NCBI GenBank assembly: GCA_921293015.1
Contig: OV121087.1
Span: 40,410,630 to 40,474,629, forward strand
DNA length: 64,000 nt
From: Phorcus lineatus
Taxonomy: Eukaryota; Mollusca; Gastropoda; Trochida; Trochidae
Direction: 5' to 3'
The notes below the pieces were generated by a model. The model was given only the letters and a program-made list of their open reading frames with translations. It had not been told where the DNA came from and did not search any database. This document shows, one piece after another, positions 11,113-23,775 of this stretch. The translations under genes and the position numbers were made by a program. The stretch's first letter is position 1. Every line of letters begins with the position of its first letter.

Positions 11113-12600
11113 TTTAGGAGTCAAAGAGTAGTGCAGGTTTCAAGGATGTCCAATTTCATGCAAACATAATGCAAAATGATTTTGGATGATAAATAGAATC
11201 TCAACCCCGTGTCTTCTGATATCAAAAACATCGTCACTCGTTAATAAAAGTAAAGAAATCCTCAACAAGCCTGGATATTTGTAATGTTCATCAACTCGTG
11301 TTGATAGATTTGATATCAAAAGAGACTAGGGTGGGACTCTCTTCATATACTGAACAAAAAATCAAAGGGATAATCTCAATAGTGAATCAACCATATTTCC
11401 TCAAATAAAATCTTCTAAAAGTCTTTCGCGGGTAAAACAACTTTTTACTCAGACATTGATGGTAATAAACTCAAGTGTCATGTACCATCACAAACTGCTT
11501 TGGAGCATATGAGTGTTATAACACCTTCAAATCATTCCAGTTAGGGAAATGATAGCTTGTGTGGCTATAGTGCCTTTAATATCTAAAGATTACAAACATT
11601 GATAAACACTCTTTTGCACTACGCTTCAACATTTTGTTCTTATTTGTGTCATTTATTCCAAATAGGATGCTATCAGACAAGATTTTTGGCATTTTCATTT
11701 AGTTTATCGCCTTTAAGAGATCTTCGTTGTTTTTTCATTTTAAATTTCAGTGCTTGTAGTTGATTCATTTTTTCTTAACCAAATGGTCTTAACGTGAGTG
11801 ATTGAGTTTCACAATCTTTTACTTTATTCACGTAAGAAAACCAGAAATTCAAGTTTTAGAACTTGATGAAACTACAGATTCAACTTAAAAATTTGATTGT
11901 CATGAAAACAATTGTTTTATGGAAATCAAAAGCATTTATCATAACAGAACATTTGATTTTCATACTTTAAATTTCAAAAAGATTTTAGATATGAATGGGT
12001 GTTTTACATGAAAAGGATTGTTAAAAACTTCCAGATGATATACAAGCTGATTTGAGTTCTGAGAGCTAAAACAAACAAAAAAGTCATTTTGAAAAAGTCT
12101 TGATTGTTGTGATAAACATGATTGAACCATTGATGAATTGAAACCTGCAAAATGAAAGAACTGTTAGTCTCTTAATGAGATATTTCTTTTGACAAAATAT
12201 AATTTTTGAAAAGAAATTAGAAATTTTAATCTAGATTCTGTGAACTGAGCTGAAATAATTAAAATTTTCAATTTACAGTGTCACAGTGATTCACCAGAAC
12301 AAATTTCATCAAAATAATACCACGGATAAATTTTTTCTTAAATTTTTTCTTACTCTGTACAATCTCTCCTGGAGTTGAGAAAGGGAAATTCAATCCAGAG
12401 GAATATTTACTCAATTAAAAATTTCACCACAATGACTCATACTTAACATTTGAAGTCTAGTAAATAAAACATTCAAAAACATAAAATTTTACCAGTTAGT
12501 CCCAAAATATTCAGAGATTGCCTTTAACTAGTCAGTTATTACAGATCATTCTTTTTGTTTATGTAAATGTGCAATTCATAATGGTTTGGCAACAATAAAT
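11113..12600. other. No gene seen
   Basis: AT-rich intron with no recognisable features. Confidence 0.4.
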
Positions 12601-12970
12601 GGTCATGAAGTAGTGTCATGAAGCCCACATAAAGCATGAACTTATTTTGAAATCAAACAACACCTTATAAACACAGGTCACCACACATTTCGTCTTCAAA
12701 GGTCGGGGGCACTAATGCATTTAATAGCAGAATTGTAATGAAGAATTGTCATTAAGCCCACATGAACTTATTTTGAAACCAAACAACACCTTATAAACAC
12801 AGTTCACCACACATGTCGTCTTCAAAGGTCGGGGGCACTAATGCATTCAATAGCAAAATTGTAATGAAGAAATGTCATGAAGCCAACAAAATGTACAAAC
12901 TTAAAACCAAACAACAACACCTTATAAAGCTACACAATTCACCACGCATTTAGTTTCGAAAGGTTGTGAT
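12601..12970. repeat. Tandem repeat, 126-133 bp x 2.7
   Basis: GTCAT(G/T)AAGCC anchors lie at 12615, 12748 and 12874. Each is followed by ACTTATTTTGAAA, CAACACCTTATAAA and TTCACCAC blocks. Units 1 and 2 also share AAAGGTCGGGGGCACTAATG almost unchanged. Confidence 0.85.
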
Positions 12971-13225
12971 AAAGTCAATGGAAATAAAGTATAAAATATC
13001 GACCAGCTTTTATTTGAGTGCAGTCAACCGAACTAAAGATGACACACCTTCTCCTAACGTGATTCAAGGGAAGCTGGTTCTCACCTGGCACACCTGATAC
13101 AGGATGTTGATTCAGGATGAAGTAGAACATGAATATATCATGTTTCACATGGTGAATTTGATGTCCAAATTTCATCCGTGCACCATTTCAGAAAGAAATA
13201 ACATTTAGTATAAATTGTTTATAAT

Positions 13226-15079
13226 TAACCCTTCCGTTGCTGAATATTATTTTGACCAGTTTTGCCCCCGTGGCTGAATTTTCCAGCACTCGCCTCGCTA
13301 CGGTAATAACGCAATTAGCCCCTGTGGCCGAATTTTCCAGCGCCGCCAGATGCGACCGTTTTAACAACATATGGCGTGTTTACATGGCGGAATACGGACG
13401 TTATCGTCGTTTTATACAAAGCTAGTCGGCGAATCCCGTGTTATAAATGGATGATACTTACTTGACACTTTGAATGAAATTTCTATCACCCCTGGAACGG
13501 TTTCTACAACCGAAGTAAACTTGTTTTCAATTCGGGCGCCATAACTCAATAAATTCCAAGAGCGCATGCGCGAAATCAAAACGAAACTAAAGATGAAGGG
13601 TTCCTTTTCACATCGATATAAAAATTATTTTTATAATATGTCTGGAACGAATTTTACTAAATTTTAAAAATTGTCTTCATTTCAAACATTATAAAATCAT
13701 TTAATCACTGAGTGCACACATGCAAATTATATACGGAATTGAAGCTAATTTCTTGCTCTATATTTCACGATAAATTTTATTACGATACGCCATCCTAAAC
13801 GAAAGATATAAATAACGAAAGCAGGGTAGTGATAAATCCCGATAACGTTCTGACCCCCACAGTAATATTACTAAGCTAGTAGCCCCGGGCAAACGCACGC
13901 GCTCAGCGCGTGCAGGCGGGGTATCCCCGCTGAAAAATACACTCACACTTAACAGAAATTGTCTTTATTTCCAATTTTATAATTCAAGTTATTCGCTTTG
14001 TATACATGCAAATTATATATGGAATTGAAGGCAATTTATTCTTCTTTACGAAAAAATAAATCATAACAATCTTTTGCACTGTAATTAGAAGTTATTACCA
14101 ACGTAACGTGGGTATAGCTAGTGAATAAAGTCTTTGATAATCGCCTTACCGCGACATTTGTCGCATAATTTCCACACGTTTTATTTTGATGCAAATATGG
14201 GCAAATTACACATGAAAATGAAGGTATTTATTTCCTCTTTACGTTGATATGAAAATGATAAATATGTACCGCTTGGTTTGGAATATATATAGTTTGCAAA
14301 GATTGTACCCTCAGGTATTTGAAAACAGATTTTGATGATTGCGACATCACTTACCGCTCCTTTATTGTTTCATTGTAATTTGCAAATTTTACATAGAATT
14401 GAAGACGATCCTTTTCTCTTTATTGTGATATAAAAATGTTGATAATGCGCTCTGCCGTTAAATGGATAGGAAGTGTAAAAAGCAGTTGAAAAAATCGCTT
14501 CTCGGTTAACAAGATATGAATAGAGAAATTGCCTGTTTGTGCAATGCTCGTCGGGTCTTTACTGATTTTCGTTTACATACAAATCTTATATGGAAATAAA
14601 GATCATCCTTTTCTCTATATTTTGATATATGAAATTTCAAAATGTCCCGAGCACTTTATGTGATATAAAGTGCGAGAAAATGGTAAAAACACAAAGAATA
14701 AAGAAAAGTCGCAATTTTGCGGCACTTGCTGTATCTTTATTTTATATACTGCATATAACTTTTTTACATCAAATCGAAGACAATTATTTCCTCTTTATCA
14801 CGAGGTAATCAATTTCAAAATACGCCTAGCTGTTGAGAAGATATAAACGAAATAAAGGCACATGTCAAAATCGCCGTTCAGTTTACATGATTTGAGAAAT
14901 TAGCTTTTTGTGCGGCGCTTGCTGTGTCTTTATTTATTTTTGCGCATGTACAAATTTTACATGGAATGAAAGACAATCTTTCTCTCTATCTTATAATATA
15001 AAAATTGTCAAAATAAGTTGACCACATCATGTGAAGATTGGTGTGACAAAATGGTGTAAAACTAAAAATATGTAAAAAT
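13226..15079. mobile_element. Left part of a second TTAA-bounded element
   Basis: It starts TTAACCCTTCCG at 13226 in GC-rich sequence. That part contains a 55-bp duplication: GTGGCTGAATTTTCCAGC at 13269-13286 and GTGGCCGAATTTTCCAGC at 13324-13341. It then passes into the ~190-bp array that matches 1-672. Homology stops sharply at about 15079, where a tRNA-like sequence begins, so this copy lacks its right end. Combined with the right end at 1-1252, the intact element would be about 2.4 kb. Confidence 0.6.
13744..15079. repeat. ~190-bp tandem array inside the element (right copy)
   Basis: Equivalent anchors lie at 14030, 14223, 14404, 14601, 14779 and 14972, giving spacings 193, 181, 197, 178 and 193. 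The same alternation of long and short units is seen in the left copy. A further diverged unit at 13744 is separated by about 100 extra GC-rich bases (13850-13930). Confidence 0.75.
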
Positions 15080-15083
15080 CAGT

Positions 15084-15150
15084 CCTATCAGGCAATGTGT
15101 AGCCACTCTACCAACTGAACTACACCCCAGCATATGGCTGTGCTGATACC
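15084..15150 (-). mobile_element. tRNA-like head fragment
   Basis: On the minus strand TAGTTCAGTTGGTAGAG is a good Pol III A box in a tRNA-like context, preceded by CTGGGGTG. The position where a B box should lie falls at or beyond the junction with the array, and no B box is seen. It differs from the SINE heads elsewhere in this window, so it may belong to another SINE or a tRNA pseudogene. Confidence 0.5.
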
Positions 15151-16792
15151 AATGTAACATTGAAACATGATGATGTATGTCATATCAATTAGAAAAATAT
15201 TTTGTTTTATTACAAAAAGTGTAATTACTATCTAAATTTATCAAAGAGTGACATTTTCAACACATGAACAATAATGGTTCCTGCTGTTTAATCATCTATG
15301 GAATCCATTATTAACCATATAAATTTTGGGTGAAATGCTTTGATATGGATGTTTAATGTATGTATCTCTGTTTCATATTGCTACACTGTTAACAGGTTCG
15401 TCATCTATGGTACTTGTTTAACATTGGTCGAGGTGAAACTCACTGTTAATCTGTGTGCATGGTTTTCCTACATCTTTTCCTACATTTCACACAAACCTTT
15501 TTAGTTCCAATGTGCTGTTAATTAACTCTTGCTGACTTAATATAATTTTTCAGCTCAAACTACTTTCACCTTTTATCATTAGAATTGTTGACAAACAATT
15601 GCCAAATTCAAACATAATGTACTACTGCACAAAAAGTTTTCCAAGATGAACCAATCTTATAGTCTATGGAAACACGAAATATATTGTAGTTTAATAACTT
15701 CATTTCTTAAAACAGTACAGAAGACTGTGTAAACTCAGTTCATTCACTCATTCCCAAACAGATTTGTTACAGATTCGGTTCTATTTGAATCTATATGTTA
15801 TATATCAAGGGTTCTACGTATAGAGAACTCATTTATCACCTGGAGTTGACATCTGAATGCATTTAGTTACCTGTAAAGTAAACATTTAGTTTAATTTAGA
15901 TAAGAAAGGTGATAGATAGTCTATCGAAGAAGTGATTCAAGATAAAATCAATTACATTCTATTGATTTGGTCACTGATAACACACCTGTAAGAAGTCACA
16001 AAGTCAAGAATACACAAAGAATAAGTGTTTAGTTTTTTCACCTTTTTTATTTATATTAAATGTTCTATGAATGCCCCTCCCATAAAAGATGTAACCTCTC
16101 TTTGCACACTGACCCATTTCTTTACATAACAATGAGTTATAAATCCATAATTCTTAATCATACTTCTAATTTTGTACCATTTACGAATGAAAAATTCAGG
16201 GTGGAACTTAACGATATATTTGTAAGTCTTTTCTTTATTTTCATCATGTAGGCAACACCATGTTTTCCATCAAATGAGATTCACATACTGAAATTCGAAA
16301 GCTGACAATCACGATCTAACATAGTTTAACATATGTTCTTATGCTTAAATCGTTTTCAAATATTTAGGTAAATGGTGAAAAATATCGTTTTCAAACAGGA
16401 CAACTTATCATTTCACTGTTAAAATTTCTATTACACTCAATAACTTTTTAAAGATCTGTATTGAATACGATTAAAAATAACTGAAATAAATTCATAGACT
16501 TGAGGCAATGTAACTGAGCTAAAATTTTCTTGATTTGTGTTTTCCTAGTTCTAATATAGTTCAAACTATCATCTGCATAGCATTAAAATCCAAAATCCTC
16601 CCTCCATCCCCCAACCCCCTCCCCATTTCAAATACATCGATCCCCTCCCCAGGTAATGCAAATATCCTTTAATTACCTCAGTGTCCCACAAGCTCTTTCT
16701 CCATGTCTCAAGCTTGTCTGGTCATTTAACGTTAAATGTACCATTTACAGACTAAATGCCCTCCCTATGTTTCACCTTCTCCAATTGTTACC
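15151..16792. other. No gene seen
   Basis: AT-rich intron. A pyrimidine-rich stretch (CCCTCC/CCCC) lies at 16595-16650. No exon support. Confidence 0.4.
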
Positions 16793-16914
16793 ACAAGGAA
16801 ATCGAGCGTTGTGGACAATAGCTTTAAAAGAATTCCTTTCTTACCCGACCAAAATAAACCTCAAAGAAAATTAACCCCTTTTGTGCAAGGATTGGACAAT
16901 TTGGAAACACCCTT
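16793..16914 (+). repeat. Dispersed ~120-bp repeat, copy 1
   Basis: AAGGAAATCGAGCGTTGTGG... to ...GACAATTTGGAAACACC matches 17283-17403 across its length with scattered substitutions. Confidence 0.8.
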
Positions 16915-17282
16915 ACAGGTTTTGATAATGTTTTGCTTATATTCCTTCATCTGTGTATCTACCAGTTAACAGGCGTGTAAATTTCTAATTTTAAATAAAA
17001 GTTATATTTTCATTTTTTTAATCAAATAAGTAATTCAGTAAAATATTTTTTAAAATATCTATTTGAAATGTTACAGTTTCAGAAAAATATATTGACAAAC
17101 AGAATTTGTAAAAAAATTAAGTTTTACATCATCTATTCATTAGAAGGTAATGGTTTTATATATACTGAAAAGAAACTGCAAAGAAAAGTGTTATTTAAAA
17201 AAACAGACTTGATTTTCAAGCTGTTGTGTATGACAGTCTTTGGATAAGACTGACAAATACAACATGTTCTATAATTACATAA

Positions 17283-17403
17283 AAAGGAAATCAAGGGTTG
17301 TGGACAATAGCATTAAAAAAAATCTTTTTTTACCCTACCAAAATAAAGCTCAAAGAAAATTAACCCCCTTTGTGTTAGAATTGCACAATTTGGAAACATC
17401 CTA
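17283..17403 (+). repeat. Dispersed ~120-bp repeat, copy 2
   Basis: Same sequence as 16793-16914, about 490 bases downstream and in direct orientation. A short AGACTGA(C/T)AAATACAACATG block flanks it on both sides (17249 and 17411). Confidence 0.8.
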
Positions 17404-17432
17404 AAACATCAGACTGATAAATACAACATGTT

Positions 17433-20400
17433 CGTATTCTTCCACAAAAAATATCATGACAAAAGAGAATGACAATTAAAAGTTGTTTTTCTCCATAAAA
17501 CATTCTTCCTGGACATGTACTGAATAAGAGATACCGAGCTATTCTCCAAACCTGTTCTATGAAATGTCAACAATGTATGTATAGCTGTTCCTGCCAATAT
17601 ATGTCAATTACAATTAACTAGACTTTGTAAAGGCTTTAAGTGAACAAAAATAATATTTTTATAAATATACTTTTCAAATTAACCTTTTTCCAATTGTCTA
17701 ATAAAACACACACATAGACTTTTTTGTGATTACATTTATGAGATGCTGAAATCATAAAACAATTATCATTATTTGATAATAGTTCTTTATATTTTGTTAA
17801 CCTTTATGCACCTGTGTCTTATATGGTTCTCTAAGGCCATCAAATTAGGGAGTTTGGTTTTGAAGAAACTTTAGTTATTTAGAAATTATTTACTCTGTAT
17901 CATGTTATATATTTGTATAGAGAACTTGAACAATTCAACTAAATACAAATATTTCTACTATCCACAGACCAAAGTCTGCTTTGTTCCAAATTATATTTTT
18001 CTAATTCCTTAAAGTAAATTACAGAAGTCTAATTATAAATTACAGATTATGTTTACTTAAGAGAATCAGATTATCATTCAAGATTTTCTGAATTTGGAAA
18101 TTAAATGAATCATGTACCAAATCTACCTTGTTAAAAAAAATTTACATTTGTTTGTATTTCAACCATTTCCCAATATAATTCATGTTCACAATAAAAGATT
18201 TTATAGAATAGTTTTCAACTATTTTGATGGACCAATTCCCAGGAATCACAAATTTTCCGAAATCCATGCAACTCTGAAGTTCTTCCTAAAGTTTCAAGCC
18301 GCAATTTCAATGAAACAAATGTTCTAACAGCTATAGCGACAAAAAGTAAATCTATTAGCATCAAAAGTACTTGAAGCCTGAAGCTGGATAAAATGGTAAA
18401 AGAATTTGAAAAGTCGGATTCTAGCTAAACTTTTCTGAGTTTACTACAAACTCATGAAGAGGTCTTCCATAAACTACTTGATCTCTTTTGTTACGAAGCC
18501 AGCAGCAAGTCTAGTTGACAACCAAAGATGCCAGGCCATAGTTACATGAAGATGCGTTTCCTGAATTTTTAGGAATGGTTGACGGGATTGTTTGTGTATC
18601 AGCTTTCATGTATGTAATCAATACATGTAGGTTTGTTTGCTGACCTCAATATAGTCCGACCCTCGTATTGCCATATAAGGTCATAGAAGTAGATAGGAAC
18701 AATAACTTGGACAGAGGGAATGTATCCTGCAACGTTTAATTTTTTAATTTTTGAGTGTCACTTCAATATGACCTTTAGAAGTAGAACTTTACACTTGAGT
18801 GACGGAAGCAATGGATTTCATTATTGTTTGTTAACAAAACAAAAACAAAAATTATGCATTTTTTCTATAAAGTTTTATCGATTATGTATAAAAATTCATT
18901 TTAATAACATCAAATACAAATTTTCATTGTTAAGTATTTAACATTTCATTTAGCGTAAACAACCAAAATTTGCTTTATGAGCATGGAAGGATGTGTTTCT
19001 AATAAACTAGTATGCAGAGATGTAATAATCGTTTAATCCCCAGGATAACAAAGTATATGATGAAGCTACAACTAAACTTGATCCATGTCGTACAAACACG
19101 CAAAAAGTTACCAATCTTGTTTAAGGAATATACAAGTACAGAGTATCAATGACTGAAGGATGAAGTTATTATTGTGAGGGTAATGATTTTGATAATGATA
19201 ATTGATAAGTAAGTCGACTTGCATAACTTGCAAAAGACTTGTGAAAATAAAGAGAAAAATAGTATACTTTCATATATGTTAAAATAATCATTTGAAACAT
19301 AGCTTGCTTTAAATGTGTAATCTTAACGATTCATTGCAATATTTTTCTAAACTAGTTTTTTGGTAAAACTAAAGTATCTACTCAAAGAGATACCAGTGAC
19401 TCAATATTAGGTCAGACCTGTAACTCTTAACAGTTTATATAGGGGTACACCCGGGATATGTCCTATATCCAATTCTCTTTATAGAGTCCTACATAAACAC
19501 GCAGGTTGTAAGCAAATATTGACAATACATAACACCTCCTATGTAAGGTCGATTCAAGCAATATACGACATGGTAATGTATTTTTAGATCTTGTTGAATG
19601 TCAATGAGATATATATTTATAAAAATTTTATTTGTTTCAATTGCAAGTATCATTATAAGATTCTCTTGACTATAGAGTGATATGGATTACATATGCAACT
19701 TCACATATTTTGACATTGTAGTTTCTACAAATTATAGATTTTCCTTAACAGCTTTCTAAAAAATTCAATACATCTGATATATAAGATATCATTTAATATA
19801 GAAAATATATTAGTTTCGAGCATTTCCAGAATATCTATTTCAATTTGTATCCAAAGGCAACTTATCTCATGACTATCTCCAATATCTTATTTACAAACAT
19901 TAAGTATCAGATGAACCAGAAACTTAATAAGTACTCTCAGTTCATCTATGCAAACTACCAAACATAGATATTAAACTATTTATAGATTCTAATCAATCAA
20001 GGAAATTTGAATTGACATTTGTTAAATGTTATACATATCAAATTTGTTTCATTTGAATGCTATGATTATATGTTGTTTATACCTCCAAAGCAACATGAAA
20101 CAACTTTAATGTAATTATAAGCCTCATAACCACTGATTTTGACTTATGCGTTCATAAATGATTGAAATCTCTGAGAAAATAATTATATAAACAGCATTTG
20201 TATGAGATTCACAAAAAATGTTAATACATGCTGAATTTAAAAAGTGGGAATCGCAAAACATAAAAGGCCTAATCTGAAGAACAAAGGCTTAGTCTTATGT
20301 ATATATTCTAAACCCATTTTAAAGAAAATAAACGGTATAGAATTACAAAACTAAAATGCAGATAAATGCAAATACCATACTCAGACAACAAAGCTAACAG

Positions 20401-21159
20401 TATCGAATGGAATAAATTTGTGTTGAATTAATTTGACAGATTGCATATGGGATATAAAAAATACTTGGTAGATATGTAGATATTGTAAATTAAAGAATAT
20501 GAAATAATAGAGAATAAATTCAAACATAAGCCTTTTCAAATTATCTGAACAGCACTAAATCAGCATTCAACACTGTGAAATAAATTACTAATGGGAAAAA
20601 CTAGTTGTACTCATACGTTAAACACTAAATCAGTTGAATTACGTAGTTAAGCCAGTAATATACTAGCTGTACAAAGATAATTGGATCAAGTCCCTGAAGG
20701 GCATGTACTTGTGTTAAAGTGGCATGCATTAGTAAAACAATATTTTTTATGAGTGTTTTCTTAGATAATTGGAAAAACATAAAGACACATGTAAAGTATA
20801 TATGCATATATATTCAAAGACAACAAATGACACATAGCCAACATTACTCCAACATGTTTCATTGATATGTTTAGGGAGTCTTTCAAAACACAGTTATGAC
20901 GTTCTTTTACAAAAAACAATTATGAAGTTCTTTAACATATTTATATATATAGATATGCCTGTCTCATTAACAAAAGGACTTTATCCTTAATGATCAAAAT
21001 GCGAGGATTCAAAACTTAAGACAAAAATGCAAGAATTCAATTACCACATGAGTTTGTACAATGTATATAATTTAGATATATAAATAATATGATAACAAAA
21101 AAAACCCCATCCATTTGAAACCATTACTAAAATGGAAAATTATAACCAAAACATAGTGA
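17433..21159. other. No gene seen
   Basis: Very AT-rich intron. Short frames only, none with a motif or splice pair. Confidence 0.4.
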
Positions 21160-21390
21160 TTTATCAAAGCTGGAATGTCAATATCGCAAAAGCAGCATAC
21201 AAATGAGATCATATATACATATCTACGTATATATACGTAGATACAACTTTCATTATCATCCCCAACAACAATAATCATACAGGAATATCCTAGCTATTAT
21301 ATACCAATATGACAGGGCTATAATGTCAATATCCCTAAAGCAGCTTATACAAATGTGTCTTATCTATCTATATAGATAACGACAGGTGAA
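21160..21390. repeat. Direct repeat (~145-bp spacing), each unit with a palindrome
   Basis: An AATGTCAATATC..AAAGCAGC.TA.ACAAATG block occurs near 21175 and 21320. The first unit carries a perfect 24-bp palindrome at 21220-21243 (TATCTACGTATA and its complement). The second carries TATCTATATAGATA at the matching place. Confidence 0.65.
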
Positions 21391-21584
21391 AATACTTTGA
21401 TTCTTACCTGCGCCCATCCTCCATGTTAGCAATAGGTGTGTCCATAGTTAATGTATATTCTATTACCTATATCCACAACCGGGTCTCATAATCACAATAC
21501 AACATCCAACGAGATGTATATCCCAGAATCCATCTACATCCAGACAAAGCTCCCAGATGTTACGAAAATTGATAATTTCTCTTC

Positions 21585-22320
21585 AGCTCGCAGCAATGGT
21601 GTTATGCTTTTTAGGAAGGCCTGAATACATTGTGGATTAACCCTTTAACACCTGACATGCCATGTAGGGCTTGTCATAGGGCGAAGGTGACAATGAAATG
21701 GTCACACTCTCAGTTCACAGCAATGGTTTTATGCTTTGGAGGAAGGCCTTAGCATTAACCCTTTAGCAGCCGGCTTGAGATTCGCATACATTCCAAACTA
21801 AATGCAATGTGATGTTGTTGTTTTTTTACAAAAACCTTAACATTATGTAGACGGACCCTTGTCTGACATACAACCCACTGACTTTTTGAACAGAGCTTTA
21901 GAATGGCTCTGAAATTACTTTGCCCGTAACCCTTCCAATACCAGAGTCAGTGCCATTGTGACAACAATGTTGTTCCTTTATTGTAGACAGTACAATACAG
22001 CTAACCCTTTAACAACGGACATGCCTATACTTTTGTGCTTTGGATAAGTTTCAACTGAAATAGTTAACTTCCAATCTCAAATTGTGGCTTCCATTTTACA
22101 TTTAAGAATGTTTGTAACATGTGAAGTATATCAAACTATCAGGATGCTCAAACCACTCATCCCAAAACCCTGACAGTGAAGGTTGGCTTTTGAAGGGTTA
22201 ATCTCCCTCATAATATGACAAGGACTAGATACAACACACTCTCACCTTACTGTCAGACTGTGTGTGTCCTGAAATGAATTGTTGGCCTCAAGGGGGTTAA
22301 TTATTTTAACATGAGTTTGG
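21585..22320. repeat. Cluster of TTAACCCTTT motifs with a ~115-130-bp duplication
   Basis: GCAATGGT.TTATGCTTT..(A/G)GGAAGGCC occurs near 21592 and 21720, each followed within 20-40 bases by TTAACCCTTTA. Another AACCCTTTAACA.C.GACATGCC lies near 22003. Inverted forms (GAAGGGTTAA, AGGGGGTTAA) lie near 22193 and 22292. These may be decayed ends of small TTAA-type elements. Confidence 0.45.
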
Positions 22321-23119
22321 GAGTAGTCACCTGATTGCAACACTCGGCTGGAGCCATGGCTGCAGCTTGATTAGCAAATGGAATTTTGATATGCTCTATA
22401 GCTCTAGGCACTGTAAATAGTAGATATCATTTTCCTCATTTGTGAAAAAGCATTATGTAAATTAATTGTCAATTTTGGGTGTAAGCTTTGTCATAGATTA
22501 TGTATTGTGAGGATTTACCCAATATATTTCTTTAAATAACTTTTTTTTGGAAACTCTGATATAAAATTATTATAAATATCAACATACCATAAAAGTTTTT
22601 AAAATGTTTGGACGATAATAGTTTGAATTCTACTTTTAAAAGATTAAAAATTTTGATATTTTCCAAATTTTGGAACAATTTGAAACTTTTTTTTAGCTTC
22701 CCGTTACTCCTTGAATTACACAATATTTCAAATATAATGATAAATATATGCATGCAAATTATCAAAACATTCAAAAAAACAATTACTAAAAAGATTAAAA
22801 GCAAAAAACTTGTTACACAAATTTAGATTTGTAAGATTTCTTCATAGGCTAAAACCCAAAAATCATCAATAGTCATTCCAACATTGACCTCACAGAATGT
22901 AAAACCAGCCATATCAACTCACAAGCCTTGAATAGTATAAATTTATTCTGTGTATAGAATATTACAGTGTCCTGAGAGGCGTGCAATGGAAAGCCCATCA
23001 TTACTGAGGCAAACACAGAGATAATTAACACATACTCGTCATCTGTCAACTTGAGATAGAGTCGCTTCTCCTAAGCTGCTATCATACTGAGAGGACATAG
23101 GATTCTATATTTCATGTGG
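22321..23119. other. No gene seen
   Basis: AT-rich, low-complexity intron. Confidence 0.4.
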
Positions 23120-23775
23120 CAGAAAGAGGGCACATGCTTGGAAACATGGGGACATGCTTGTTTGGACATGTTTGAAAACAAAGGGACATGCGTGGAAACA
23201 TGAGGACATGCTTACTTGGAAATATTGGGCTATGTATGCTTAGAAATATGGGGACATGTATGCTTTGAAATATGGGGACATGCTTGGAAATTTTGGGACA
23301 TGCATGCTTGGAAATATGGGGACATGCATGGAAACATGAGGACATGCTTACTTGGAAATATTGGGCTATGTATGCTTAGAAATATGGGGACATGTATGCT
23401 TAGAAATATGGGGACATGCTTGGCAATGTGGGATGATGTGTGGAAACATGGGGACATGCAAGCTTAGAAATTGGGGACATGCATGCTTCAACATATGGGG
23501 GCATGCATGCAAGGAATCATGGGGACATTCTCAGAAACATTAGACATGTTTGATAGGAAACATAGGGTCAAGCTTGATTGGATTGGATTATTTTGGGAAA
23601 TATTTGGAGTTTATATGCTTGGAAACATGGGGACAAGCTTGATAACATATAGACTTGCATGTTTGGAAACATTGGAACATGCTTGGATTCATGGGGACAT
23701 GTTTGTAATCATGGGAATGTGCTAGGAAACATAGAGACATGCATGCTTGAAGACATTGGGATACATTTGGTAATA
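23120..23775. repeat. Minisatellite, GGAAACATGGGGACATGC type
   Basis: Units of about 18-27 bases built from TTGGAAA(C/T)ATGGGGACATG, with or without an inserted CATGCATGCTT. A longer segment at 23195-23290 recurs at 23335-23420, showing higher-order duplication. The overlapping open frames on both strands are repeat artefacts. Confidence 0.9.

Noticed and set aside
15084-15150. A functional tRNA gene
   Set aside because: An A box is present but no B box, no paired acceptor stem, and it abuts a truncated repeat.
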